Assembly (NCBI GenBank): GCA_032718475.1
Contig: JAUCBJ010009134.1
Coordinates: 51,454 to 115,453, forward strand
DNA length: 64,000 nucleotides
From: Nemertoderma westbladi
Lineage: Eukaryota > Xenacoelomorpha > Nemertodermatida > Nemertodermatidae
Reading direction: 5' to 3'
Shown here in pieces: positions 31,700-43,477 of this stretch. The translations under genes and the position numbers were made by a program. The notes below the pieces were generated by a model that was given only the letters and a program-made list of their open reading frames with translations, was not told the origin of the DNA and made no database searches. The stretch's first letter is position 1. Each line of letters opens with the position of its first letter.

Positions 31700-32650
31700 A
31701 TTTTTGAGAGACTTTCAGACACCATCAGTGCAATGGTCTCCCGCTAGAGGGCCACATGTCTAAACATTAAATGGCCACCCATTTCTTTGCTTTTAAGCCG
31801 TTTAAGCTGAAACTTGGGAAGTATGTACTAGACCATTAGCTGTAAATTTCAAAGGAGGCTAATCTGTCTGCAGTTCTCCAGTCTGCCGCTAGAGGGCGAA
31901 ATGTCCCGAATGTGAAATTATTCTTCCATTTAGTTGTTTATGATCTGATTACGCTGAAACTTGTCATATATGTACTAGATGACATCCTGAGTCTTTGTGT
32001 GGATTGTAATCGGTCCGAAGTTTTCCAGTCTCCCGCTAGAGGGCCACATGTCTAAACATTAAATGGCCACCCATTTCTTTGCTTTTAATCCGTTTAAGCT
32101 GAAACTTGGGAAGTATGTACTAGACCATTAGCTGTAAATTTCAAAGGAGGCTAATCTGTCTGCAGTTCTCCAGTCTGCCGCTAGAGGGCGAAATGTCCCG
32201 AATGTGAAATTATTCTTCCATTTAGTTGTTTATGATCTGATTACGCTGAAACTTGTCATTTATGTACTAGAAGACATCCTAAGTCTTTGTGTGGACAGTA
32301 ATCGGTCCGGAGTTTTCGAGTCTGCCGCTAGAGGGCGAAATGTAGGAAAGTGATAACCTTTGCGAATTCCTTGATCTTAATCTATTTAAGCTGAATTTTG
32401 GAATATACAGTACCGGTATGTACTAGACCACATGCCTCGTCTTTGTGAGGAAGGTGATCGATCCGTAGTTCTTTAATATGCCGCTAGAGGGCTAAATGTA
32501 TGAAAGTGAAAACCTTCCAACATTTCGTTATTTATGATCCGTCAATCGGAAACTTGGTAGATATGTAATAGACCATAGGATGTGGCTTTGTAGGGAAACT
32601 AATCCTTCCTTCTTCAGTTACCCAGTCTCCCGCTAGAGGGTTAACGTTTT
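31700..32650 (+). repeat. About 147-bp tandem array, each unit with a CTCF-like core
   Basis: CCGCTAGAGGGC occurs seven times, at 31741, 31886, 32033, 32178, 32325, 32481 and 32630 (the last with one change), spaced 145, 147, 145, 147, 156 and 149 bases. Between cores each unit repeats GCTGAAACTTGG and TATGTACTAGA. The first four units form two nearly identical 292-bp dimers (31741 and 32033), so a monomer array gained a dimeric period. Units 5-7 are more diverged. No transposase or open frame is present. Confidence 0.9.
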
Positions 32651-32721
32651 CCGGGAAAATCTTCTCCTATGTTTTTATAATCCTTTCGAGTTGATACTTA
32701 GCATTAACTCATTTCACGTGC

Positions 32722-32737
32722 TGCGCGAAGGCCCCAC
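32722..32737 (+). repeat. Dispersed motif TGCGCGAAGGCCCCAC, copy 1
   Basis: A 16-base stretch identical at 42552-42567, flanked here by CACGTGC on the left and TTCGTG on the right. A related CTTCGAGCAGCACGTG word recurs in the fold-back array at 24.2-24.6 kb. It may mark the end of a repeat family. Confidence 0.5.
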
Positions 32738-33627
32738 TTCGTGTATTACTGACATAGTCTAACGAAAAGTGAAAAGTCCTCTAATGAAAAGTCAGCAACA
32801 AGGATGTTTTACGTTACGTTACGAGTATTACGTTACGTTACGTTTGAAAAACTGATTATTTTACGTTACGATATTGCATTACGGAATAATTTCCAAATTA
32901 CGTTACGTTACTGTATTCCGAAAAAAATAATTGCGTATTACTGAAAATACCGTAACGTAATAACCGTTTCAGATTCCATAGGACCACAAAGATATTTAAA
33001 GTTTCATCCTAATTTTGTCTAAAAATCGGAAAATTATACGGTAGTTCAATGTAACTTCAAATTTCCCGCTTTATTGATCACTATTCTGTATTCCTGTGTA
33101 GAACCAAGGCCCACAGTACCGGTACTGATGGTATTCCAGTCAGCTTTGGTAGAACGGGGACGTGTACGGGTAGCTATCATACAAAAACATATCTACTACT
33201 GTTCTAGAATATTCACCCAATACTAAAAAACATTAAAAAAATATTATATTCTGGAATTTCTGTGATATAAAATCCCGGGGCCTACTGTCCGGGGAGCTAA
33301 TACTACCTCTAGTCGCTAGGAAACTAAACTTTACTCCCTTAACTCCGGTATAAAACGTTATTATTATATTCCTCATAATAAACTAAGAATTTATTAATCT
33401 TGAAATTAACTCCGCCACTTTGAGAGTTGAAACTCGGGACGAGATTTATTGTGTTCTAGAACTCTGTATTTAGTCGCCTTCAATTTTTTTTCAATCTTCA
33501 ATTTTTCAATTTTAATAGTGTCGCTGGAACTCTAAACAGATTAATTTGTCGAGTCCTCAAACTATTATTTAGGTCATGTATCATATAGTTTAGGTAATGT
33601 AGTTGTTGTTTGTGTTGTTGTACTTGT

Positions 33628-33701
33628 AAAGCTAATTCTACGCGCACTTCTTCACTATAGAAGTGCGCTCTATAGTGAAAAGTGCGCGTAGAATTAGCTT
33701 T
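33628..33701. repeat. Near-perfect 32-bp-arm hairpin
   Basis: AAAGCTAATTCTACGCGCAC on the left continues through TTCACTATAG and is mirrored at 33670-33701, with one extra base in the left arm and a 9-base loop (AAGTGCGCT). The loop repeats the AGTGCGC word of the arms. It lies within the outer hAT-like element. Confidence 0.9.
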
Positions 33702-33795
33702 TGGCAATATTGATAGTGGGACTTATCATAAATAACCTGAGAAGCCAGGAAGCTGGCTATAAGAAGACCGTGTACAGACAAACAAAACCTATTAA

Positions 33796-35628
33796 CAGTG
33801 CCGGATTAACCTTAAGGCATATAAGGCACGTGCCTTAAGGCCAGCCGAAAATTCGGGCCATTTTTTCTCAGCCAGCGTGTCATTCCTGTGAAAAAAATAA
33901 TTTTATCTGAAAAGTCCACATTTTTTCTCACTAAACTTTTTAGAAAACAGAGCAAGAAAGTGCATCTTTCACCTACTTTCTATCCCTAAATTTGTGATAG
34001 AAAGTGCAAAATTCTATCCAGTCGACCGACAGGGTGCTGTGTTATTAGTTCGAGACCTGATGGCAGGGAAATAATAAAACATGGGCAGTAAAACTTTAAA
34101 GTGCTAATTATGAACTTGGCAGAATGGAGAATTTAATTTTATTTATTTGTGGAAAATTATTTGTAGTTAGGCTCTTAAACTTTCTAGAACAACCAAATAA
34201 TGACGTGGTGACATACTGGAAATACTGTACATAGTAAATGTATGGCGTGGAGATATGGTAGTGCGAAACAAATTTTTTTTACCGGAAACGAGTTTTAGAA
34301 ATATAGGCCCTAATAGATAAAAAAAAAAAAGAGGATAAATTAGTTGTAGATAAAATAGTTGATAAAAAAAACGTGTCAGAAATAACTTCTTGTCACTCCT
34401 GTAATTTAATTTAACCGAAATTCAGATGTTCTGCCCTCGTTTATTGAATTTTGCATTCGATGGTATTTTAGATGCAATTCCTGCAAAACCTAAAACTCTC
34501 GGACAGCATAATTGAATTTGGGTAAAATAAAATTTGTGACAAAAAGTGCTTATTTCCGAGACTGTTCTCTTATAGAAGAACATTACTTTCTCAGCAAGTC
34601 CAAATTTAGATCAGAAATATTATATCTTTGCACTAAGCCCACACTTTTTACCTCAAAACTGCTCTTTTCAACAACATATTTATATTGCTGATATTTATGA
34701 CTCTCTGTATAAAAAAAACCTTTTTTATCAGTTTATTAATTTTGACTTTTTTCATCACTAAATTCCCTACTACTATTTTATTTTTTACTCAATTTCCATC
34801 AAACATATACCAAAATGTTCAGCAGCTTTAGGACTACAATCGTTGGTTTTGTAAAACATGGCCGTTTGGATCTTCTAGACTCTGTCTAGAACTTCTTCTA
34901 TACTCTGTCTATTACAAAATATTTCAATCCCAAAATATAGCCCGGAAATACTAAAACCCCCCTAAATTTTCCAAAAGCAATAATTTTGTGCTAAAATTTT
35001 CATAGAAGATAGTCTACATATCTAGCTCCATTTTACCAAAGTCTTGGACCAAGAACTTCAATGCAGGTGGTTATACAGATCCTTAAATGTGAGCTAATTT
35101 ACATATAAATGCCTCAAAATTTATACAATTTTTGAAAAAAAAACCGACCTGCTCAAAATTGCCGTATTTTTCGAAGAAACGGTTTATGAAGCTATCTATA
35201 TTCCGTGTTCATAGTATATAAAAGATCACATATCATTGTGTTAAAGTTTCAGAATAGTAACTTTATAAATAAAACAATTAGATTTTGGGTAATGGTCCCA
35301 TTAAATATTAAAAATTTAAGCGTGAGAAATTCTACTAAAACCATTACACTTTTTATAGCAAAGGTTTTATAGTCATAATAATATGCCGTTTAGTAATGTT
35401 ACAATTCTTGATGAAAACTATTTTAGCAAATTACTTATTATTAAAGTACTTACTACTTATTTGCACGCTGTATCCAACGAAAATACTCTATTTTTCCTTC
35501 GCAACATTTTCACAGTTTTTAGCAGCTTTTTCTTTTGAAAGGGTTTGCGGAAAAATATCAATTTTCGGGCCATTTTTGGAGATTACTAAAATGTGCCTTA
35601 GGGCCACCAGAGGCTGAATCCGGCACTG
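33796..35628. mobile_element. Inner hAT-like non-autonomous element, 1833 bp
   Basis: The ends are CAGTGCCGGATT inverted repeats (12 perfect bases) flanked by CCTATTAA on both sides (33788-33795 and 35629-35636), a perfect 8-bp duplication. Subterminal blocks also mirror each other (TCGGGCCATTTTT, GGCCTTAAGGCAC against GTGCCTTAGGGCC). A 16-bp palindrome, TAAGGCACGTGCCTTA, sits near the left end. The interior is AT-rich. The only longer frame, 35396-35617, has no transposase motif. The target lay at the left edge of the piggyBac-like element, so this insertion is younger. Confidence 0.9.
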
Positions 35629-35638
35629 CCTATTAAAA

Positions 35639-37478
35639 CCCTTAAACTGGTGAAATCTCATATATGAGTTTAGGGGGTCAAATTCCACTTGGTGGGAATT
35701 TTTCCAATGGTTGTATCTGACTTGGTTAGAACTTATATTTGAGTTCTCTCAAGTGTATTCCCTTTTGGTGGATCTTTTTTAAGAAGAATTAGTTGAGATG
35801 GTGAAACTCATGAGTTTATGAGCCATCGTCTGGACTTGGTGAAACTCATGAGTTTATGAGCCATCGTCTGGACTTGGTGAAAACTCATGAGTTTATGAGC
35901 CATCGTCTGGACTTGGTGAAAACTCATGAGTTTATGAGCCATCGTCTGGACTTGGTGAAAACTCATGAGTTTATGAGCCATCGTCTGGACTTGGTGAAAA
36001 CTCATGAGTTTATGAGCCAACGTCTGGACTTGGTGAAAAGTCATGAGTTTATGAGCCATCGTCTGGACTTGGTGAAAACTCATGAGTTTATGAGCCATCG
36101 TCTGGACTTGGTGAAAACTCATGAGTTTATGAGCCATCGTCTGGACTTGGTGAAAACTCATGAGTTTATGAGCCATCGTCTGGACTTGGTGAAAACTCAT
36201 GAGTTTATGAGCCATCGTCTGGACTTGGTGAAAACTCATGAGTTTATGAGCCATCGTCTGGACTTGGTGAAAACTCATGAGTTTATGAGCCAACGTCTGG
36301 ACTTGGTGAAAAGTCATGAGTTTATGAGCCATCGTCTGGACTTGGTGAAAACTCATGAGTTTATGAGCCATCGTCTGGACTTGGTGAAAACTCATGAGTT
36401 TATGAGCCATCGTCTGGACTTGGTGAAAACTCATGAGTTTATGAGCCATCGTCTGGACTTGGTGAAAACTCATGAGTTTATGAGCCATCGTCTGGACTTG
36501 GTGAAAACTCATGAGTTTATGAGCCATCGTCTGGACTTGGTGAAAACTCATGAGTTTATGAGCCAACGTCTGGACTTGGTGAAAACTCATGAGTTTATGA
36601 GCCAACGTCTGGACTTGGTGAAAACTCATGAGTTTATGAGCCAACGTCTGGACTTGGTGAAAACTCATGAGTTTATGAGCCATCGTCTGGACTTGGTGAA
36701 AACTCATGAGTTTATGAGCCATCGTCTGGACTTGGTGAAAACTCATGAGTTTATGAGCCATCGTCTGGACTTGGTAGAGATTATATTATTTTGCTATTAT
36801 TTTGAGAGTTTTTCTTATATTTATATTTATAAAGCTCAAAAAAATTTATGTAAATTTAAGAATTGAATGCGGAATTATGTCAGTTTGGAATTCATAAAAA
36901 GAATGGCTTGAAAATTATTCGTAACATTCTATGAATGTAAAATTCTAAGTGTTGAATTTTGTTTTATAAAACTAATTATTTTAAAAAAAATGCTGCAAAA
37001 TGAATTGTCAACTTCAGAGGCGGGTGTATATACAGTATCATCTGAAAGATGAGTAAATGACCTTCAACCTGGTGCTAACAGTTTGTCTCTGTGACTTATA
37101 ATAATGAAACGGCCATTAGTTGAAATTATACAATTTTCCCACGCTTTACTACCGTGTTGTTTAGCCTATATTGATCGTCTGTAGCCGATTCAACTACTGA
37201 TGTGAAGCTCATCTACAGCCCAATACAATGGGCCTGGTGACGTTGACCGAAAAGTCAATGCTTCCTTCCTGGCAGCTGATAAACAAATGTATAGCCGAAA
37301 CTCATATGTGAGTTGAAACCAAGTCAGAACGGTTTTACTGTAACTCATGAGTTTTCACCGAGTCAGAATAGATTGAAGGGAAAGTTCCCACCAGGTACAA
37401 CTTACTCTCATTAAACTCATATTTGAGTTTTCACCAAGTGGAGATGGCGTTTTAGAAAAATCGTCACCAGTTTAAGGG
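35639..37478. mobile_element. PiggyBac-like non-autonomous element carrying a 39-bp satellite
   Basis: CCCTTAAACTGGTGA at 35639-35653 is exactly inverted at 37464-37478. TTAA follows the right end directly (37479-37482). On the left TTAA lies two bases away (35633-35636). TTAA targets and CCC-starting ends are the piggyBac pattern. Subterminal palindromes of the type AAACTCATATTTGAGTTT recur on both sides. No transposase is present; the interior is mostly the 39-bp array at 35808-36773. Confidence 0.75.
35808..36773. repeat. 39-bp satellite, open in both directions
   Basis: About 25 units of 39 bases (first units 38) begin CATGAGTTTATGAGCC and end GGACTTGGTGAAAACT. The plus strand reads 13-residue repeats MSHRLDLVKTHEF and the minus strand MAHKLMSFHQVQT, giving overlapping frames of over 300 codons each. 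A variant unit with CCAACG recurs at 36017, 36290 and 36563, exactly 273 bases (seven units) apart, so blocks of seven units were duplicated. The unit resembles the element's own subterminal sequence (GGTGAAA, CTCATGAGTTT). No start context or splice signals support expression. Confidence 0.9.
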
Positions 37479-37789
37479 TTAAAGCAATTAACTTTATATT
37501 GAATTAGCTAGAACGTGCAAGTGAAAGTTAAAGCTTTTTGTCGAAAGATTTACTTTTTTGTCCAAAATGATTGCTTGGTAGCTAAATCCAATATTACGCT
37601 ATTACGTTACGGTTTACGGTAAAAATATACAGTAAAATGACGTTACGGTATTGAAAAAGCTATTACGTTACGGTTTACGTTACGGAAAAATATTGAGCCA
37701 CGGTATTCCTGAAAAGATACCGTAACGTAACGTAATAACATCCTTGGTCAGCAATATTCAACATTTTGAAGTAGAAGCTTTAGTAACCA

Positions 37790-38318
37790 ATAATTACGAA
37801 TTACATGTATTTATTTGTCAAGCACGTTAATTAAAAACCTTACAGGTAGGTGTGTTAGATGGTCAGCTGACGAAAGCCAGCTGCTCGGTAGGTTTCGCCC
37901 CGCAGCGAAGTCATTCTCAGGGGGCCAAGCCAGGAAATGTTAGAGAGAAATTCACATAGGGAGACGGAACGGGTAATAACATGTAGAGAGAGGTCTGTAA
38001 GGTAACTAGCCACTGGGGAAGCAGCACCACAAACTTGCGCCAATCATGTTTCTGCTTGTAGATACATGCTTACGTGTTTGAATGTAATACATTTCAAGCT
38101 TTTGCAAAGCCATGCTTTTGCTTGGCCTCCTGAGAATGCCTTCAGCTGCGGGGCGAAACCTACCGATCAGCTGGCTGCCGTCAGCTGATCACTGATTGCA
38201 TGCAACGTCTAGGTCTTGTTGCTTTTAAGTTTTTTTCATACTTTAGTACTAACACACCTACCGGTAAGGTTTTTACTTAACGTGCTTGACAAATAAATAA
38301 ATATATTTCGTAATATTC
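37790..38318. repeat. Inverted-repeat element with arms of over 100 bp
   Basis: AATAATTACGAATT, TATTTATTTGTCAAGCACGT, AAAAACCTTAC and TAGGTGTGTTA on the left are mirrored on the right at 38235-38318. An inner block (GGTCAGCTGACG, AGCCAGCTG, TCGGTAGGTTTCGCCCCGCA, CATTCTCAGG) is mirrored at 38115-38195. One arm has an extra segment of about 50 bases. It is non-coding; the frame at 37855-38043 is incidental. Confidence 0.8.
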
Positions 38319-38883
38319 AATATGTGCCTAAGGGTTCCTTCCTTATTGTTTAAGATAGAAGCGTAACTCAAGGTATGGTGCAGAAATAATAAAGAGAAAC
38401 CTGGTTTATTATAACTAGCATAAAGCCTATCATGCATACCGGTAGGCCATAGGTTAACCTTATTACATGAATTATAATATATGAGAAAAAATGATATGTA
38501 TAAAATATAAATGTATATAAATCTAATCACACAGTAAACAATAATTATACCGAATACAAAATAAACAAACTTTATACGTCAATTAACTCTTTCTAGCTAG
38601 AATGATTACAATTTGGTGTATTGTATTCAAAAATACAATATTAATTTGCTCAAGAAATAGGTATTTTATTAAAATCCGAAAAAGTATTTTGGGAATTTAT
38701 AACAATACATTTATATATGTGTTTCTAATTGGTGTATGTTTTTATTCAATAGTTATTAATTATTTGAAATCATAATAAAATAATTATAAATTACGACTTA
38801 ATATTTATCACGATCAATATTATTGTATAAATTTTGGTGAAATTCTAAATTTTGTTCGCAATTATTTGTAGGCTTTACAAAAG
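38319..38883. other. Intergenic, AT-rich
   Basis: No gene, RNA or repeat structure beyond simple AT-rich words. Confidence 0.5.
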
Positions 38884-38963
38884 CCTAGTGTGTAACTAAC
38901 CTAGTGTGTAACTAACCTTGTGTGTAACTAACCTAGTGTGTAACTAACCTAGTGTGTAACTAC
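38884..38963 (+). repeat. 16-bp tandem repeat, five units
   Basis: CCTAGTGTGTAACTAA repeats five times in perfect register, with a single base change in the third unit and one in the last. Confidence 0.95.
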
Positions 38964-39226
38964 ATTAGCAGCTCAGGTCCATAAAGCGTTCTCATCAGTA
39001 TCATAAGGTGTTCTCATATGTATCATGAAGTGCCACATTACATATACCCAACGTTATACGTTGAGTTATAATTTTAAATTCTCGCAGTATCTGCCAGTGT
39101 TTTGTTTTGTTTTCAAAATGTTCACTGGGAAAACTGTTAGAAAAAATTTAGAAAACCTCAAATTTTTAGAAAACCAAAATAATTTGCCATCATCGAAACT
39201 AATTAGGCCTACATACTTCCCTTTAA

Positions 39227-39610
39227 TGCTACCACGACTACGATCGACATGCTGCATTGCAGCTGCATTGCCTCCATAACACCCTATCACCCATGACATT
39301 TGCTAGATCATCCTTATCTTCAAGGCCCCTGTGTCCTTTAAAATGCGTCGCAAGAAAGACATGGGATGACAGGAGACAGTTCCGTTCAAGTGTCAAGATA
39401 GGGAGGCTAATGGAACACGTCCAATGTTGTATAGAGTCTGATTGGAGATGTGTGCTGTGCATTGTACTTGACACAGTGAACCCGGCGCACCATTCTTGTG
39501 AAAGTGCCATCCAGAGATTTGGTATCCTCTGCAGTTAGAGCCCAGCCTGGACTCCCATATAAGAGTGCTTGTACCACAACAGCCATAAATAATCGAACCT
39601 TAAGGTTCCG
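39227..39610 (-). pseudogene. RTE-like LINE, 3' part of a split copy
   Basis: On the minus strand this matches the last part of the longer LINE at 44.4-48.1 kb: LLYGSPGWAL, EDTKSLDGTFTR, RRVHCVKYNA, then DDLANVMGDRVLWR and a C-terminal CSCNAACRS-type end. A degraded CTAC-type tail at 39227-39240 corresponds to the other copy's TAG tail. Frames change near its middle. It retains about 11 bases after the Y-G-S-P motif that the 47.7-kb copy has lost. The 5' continuation is found at 43478-43625 on the same strand. Confidence 0.8.
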
Positions 39611-42600
39611 TTAAATTAGTTATTTTAATGCTGCTTTGTTAAACTAAATCCATTGGGTGTTGACGTACAATACTGCCGTGTTAAAAACACCTTATCTCGA
39701 GAAATGTCCTCTTGTGAAAATGACGATTTAGTCATAAACATTTTTGATTAAATATGTTATTGGACTTGTAATACCTGGGGTATTACACACAATTTGAGAC
39801 AATTAATTTTATTAATAACTCAGTTCCATTTAAAGCAAACAATTAATATTATAGTTTATCTGCCAAGTTAAGAAGACTATAAATTTTAGGAATGTCAGTG
39901 AAGCACCCCTAGTCTGTAATGATTGTATACATTACATTCTATGTCAACGTACTTAGAAACAATACCACAAATTAGTTTATTTGATATTATATGAGTTGGT
40001 ACAAATGGAGCTGACGACGATGAATCAGATTAAGAGATTCAAGGGTTCGATTTTGGTGAATGAACAAACAAAAATAAATGTTTTTAATGTTAAATTTTGA
40101 TTAATTAGGTATTTTTAATTCAAACGCTGTTTTCAATATTTCGTTTTAGAATTATTTCTAAACAAAAAAATTTAAAAAAATTTAGAAATCCCTATTTTAA
40201 TTTATTAATTTCACTGACATATTTAGAAGAAACCTGATCTTCCGGTACGATGTAGTCGCATTAGTATACCTACTGTATCAACGGTTCCCTATATTAAATA
40301 ATGTAATTGGAAAATATTCAAGTTGAGTCAGATTATGAACATGAGTAAAATAATGAGTAACATTTTAGCTTTCCTTTTCCTAATCACCATCAATGTGTTT
40401 AGAACGACACAATGTAGGTCTATATATTGAACACAAATTTGGTCTACTTTGGAACTATAATTTTTCAAATTCAAATCCAAAATCTACATTGCTTATGTAT
40501 AATACAACCATTTTATGTCACATTAATGTACTAATTTTAATACAAATTATTTGGAAACCAACATAAAATGATATGATTTGCTCAATCTCGATATATTACG
40601 ATAGTGTTGGCTATTTTTTTTTGCAGCATTTAAGTGCTTTGGAAAACAACTCAATAATTGTTATCTTAAACCTGTCTGTTTTTATGTGTCTGTCTAATTT
40701 AGTTAGTTTATCTTATTGAAAAAATTACTCAATTATATAAAATGCAAATTAGGCCGTTAATACCGAAATATTTACTGATAATTAAATTAAATAGCGTCGT
40801 AATGACAATGCTAATAATATTTACAGTAGCACCTATATAACAAAGAATATCTACCATAGGGGCCTAATACCAGTAATACAACAAAAAAGAACAGATAGTT
40901 ACGAAATAAACAACCCTCCTCAACCAAGTCCGGCAATGAGAAAACACACCAGCTCACAAAAATTTTCGAATGGGAGTAGGCCTACATTTCTAGCGAAATT
41001 GAACCTGCAACTTGAATAAGTTCTACATTTATTGCATCAACCACAGCAAACAAAATTTATGTTGTTATTTTTAAGTTTGAATATAAATAGGCTAAAATCT
41101 AGCTCACCCCAATGCGCAGAATGCATGCTTATATTGTACAGTAGGCCTAACTCACGGCAATGCAAACAGCATAATGTAATTTTATATAACGTCTGACTGC
41201 AATAATTATATTATATTATGTCCAAACGTTTTCTAGTTTTTTTGGCTATTTGAGACCTATTAAATTCACCAAAATTATAGGCCTACAGTTATTTAACACT
41301 CACTCATACAGTAGCTACTCTGCACATAACATTGTCACGTGATGTTACTCCACACGCATTATTGTATTTAAAACTCAAAATATTTATTTCTGAAAACTAA
41401 TGTCATACAGTATACTGTATGTATTACACTGTGATGTGGTTGAGCTTTAACAGCAGATTTAATATAAATGTTGATTATAACTGTAGGTTTTTTATTTCAT
41501 TAGGTAAATTGTTCCAATTTTTAGGTCAAAGTTTAATTCCGAAAATAAAAGTATCAGTTTCAAATGAGTTACAATTAGGGAAGTAAAAGTGTAAGCACTA
41601 GTTCTCGTAGCGGTACTACAGTATAAGAGTGTATATCGGGCACTCAGTTTAATTTTTGTTATACAGTAGGTAATTTTGACACTTACAATTATATGTACAC
41701 TTTATTCACATGTTTAACCTCCCCCCCCCCCCTCCCCGCCCCCACCCGTTTCAAACCCGTTTCTTATATATTTTCCTTAGAGCAGAATTTAATGAGAATT
41801 TCAAATCAGAAAACTAAGTAATATTTTCTTTGTGTGGGGAGGGGGGGGGGGGGGGGGGGGGCTGGCATTATTTCTAAAGTTAGTTATAATTTTTGTTGGA
41901 ATTAAGTCTGTTTACCTGTCTGGTGGTCACTTCGTCTGTCTGTATGTCTGTCGGGTAGCTCGTCATAATGTAATAGAACACAAATTCTAGCTTAAATTTT
42001 CCCTATTTAGGATTTCGTAGTCGGCGATTTCATTTCCAATCTCAGTTTCATGTTTGAATCTAATCTGTCTGTCGTTCCGTCCCTAGAAAAATACGACCTA
42101 CAAAGAGACCGACAGGCGGACAAACAGACAGACCAGTCCTACATCTATAGGACTGACTGGCAAGGAAAGGAGCCAGTCTAATAAGACAGCTTGCATATTG
42201 TTTATCTCGCATAATGCTTGGCTGAGTATTTAATTATGAGTCTTATTTCGTAGAAGAATTAACATGGTAAATTAATTTAATAATATTTCAGTATCAATAC
42301 TACGTCGGCATTACCCTCCACTCCTAAAATCTCTTACTTTAAAAACACGAATTCTCTGTCAATGCCTGTCAACAATCCTCTGTGCGCCTTTGGGTTAGGG
42401 GTGGTGCAGTTTAAAAGGGGGGTGGGAGGGGAGGAAGTTTCCCCGCTTCTTTCATTTATTGGCGGTTTGGATAAATTTCTTAAATACCGATTTTTTGATA
42501 GAAACGCACAAATTTTAATTTGTGTCTCATAATTGAGCCTCGTGGATGTGATGCGCGAAGGCCCCACGAACGTTAATTTATATTTTTGGTTTTGGCCTTC

Positions 42601-43477
42601 ATACCAAGAAGTGCACGTTTGTCCATGTTACACTGTATTAAAAAGAGCCAAGCAACTTGAAAGATTCGGCATTTAAACTATTTTTTATGTATTTAAAGAA
42701 ACTTTAGACTTCTATTAACTTTCGAAAAAATACTTTTCACTGTGCTTTCTCAAAATAAGCAATTATCCAAAGCCGCGCCTAAATATTTAACTTCTTTTTA
42801 TTTTCTATATTTTCACCATTACTAGTGACTTCAAGCTTTGCCTACTAAGATGTGCTTTCATCTGTAGAAAACCCGACGTTCTAGAATTTTAGATACAATA
42901 CTTAGATACTAACAGGTCTGTAATTACAGGGTTCTAATTTACTATTATTTTTAAACAGAGACAACATTAGCTAACATAACGCTACATTGTAAGGGTTGGG
43001 GTTAACTCTTACACAACCAATCAGTATTATTATCGCCTGAGAAGAAATATATATTTAACAAGATTTATAAAATTGTATTCAAATAATATATTTAGTAAAT
43101 CACTTACTCTACATACTGGTTCTTTAGTTTATTTTATTTCAGTAAGTCTTAAAGAACACTCTACTGTTTAGGCCTACTGTATACATGTAATACAGTAGCT
43201 AAATATGAATGCTCTGTTTCTAGTTTAGGATTCAGTATCATCGTTTGGTCTTCTCTGTTGAGCTAAGGTTGAGTTTAGCTGTGTTTGGGTTGAAGTTTTA
43301 GAATTCTTGAGAAAGTTTAGTTCTGTTTGCCAACCACAGGCTTCGCTAAGGTTTTGACAAGTTGTAGCTGAAGTATTCTTTTGTTCATTTTCCAAGCATT
43401 GTGAACTAAAATTAAGATAATGCTAGATTAGTAACAAATTATTTCTACGGGGAGGTGACAATGTGGTTTTGGAAAAT
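39611..43477. mobile_element. 3.87-kb insertion splitting the LINE copy; otherwise gene-free
   Basis: The LINE is contiguous in the 47-kb copy but interrupted here. A short segment, CCTTAAGGTTCCG on the left (39598-39610) and CCTTTTAGGATTCCG on the right (43478-43492), appears on both sides, as expected of a 13-15-bp target duplication that has since diverged. The insert is AT-rich and without a credible reading frame. It has a 12-C run (41721-41732), a 21-G run (41841-41861) and the TGCGCGAAGGCCCCAC motif at 42552. No inverted ends or poly(A) tail are obvious, so its class is unknown, and it may be several insertions. Confidence 0.5.
42552..42567 (+). repeat. Dispersed motif TGCGCGAAGGCCCCAC, copy 2
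   Basis: Identical over 16 bases to 32722-32737, again preceded by a GTG-A/C word; the flanks otherwise differ. Confidence 0.5.

Larger units (their letters stand above)
32799..37746. mobile_element. Outer hAT-like non-autonomous element hosting two nested elements
   Basis: Both ends start CAAGGATGTT followed by TTACGTTACG repeats in inverted orientation. GTCAGCAA flanks the element on each side (32791-32798 and 37747-37754), a perfect 8-bp target duplication as expected for hAT transposons. Subterminal TTACG repeats fill 32808-32960 and 37590-37735. Removing the two nested insertions leaves about 1.25 kb, with no transposase. It was mobilised in trans, and the nesting order shows it is the oldest of the three. 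Confidence 0.85.

Noticed and set aside
31465-32757. A transposon with GTGGGGC ends enclosing the CTCF-like array
   Set aside because: Only seven bases match in inverted orientation and no target duplication could be found; the boundaries remain unsupported.
35808-36866. Two overlapping long reading frames of 317 and 336 codons
   Set aside because: They are generated by a 39-base repeat whose length is a multiple of three and which happens to lack stops in one frame on each strand. No start context, splice signal or known domain supports a protein.
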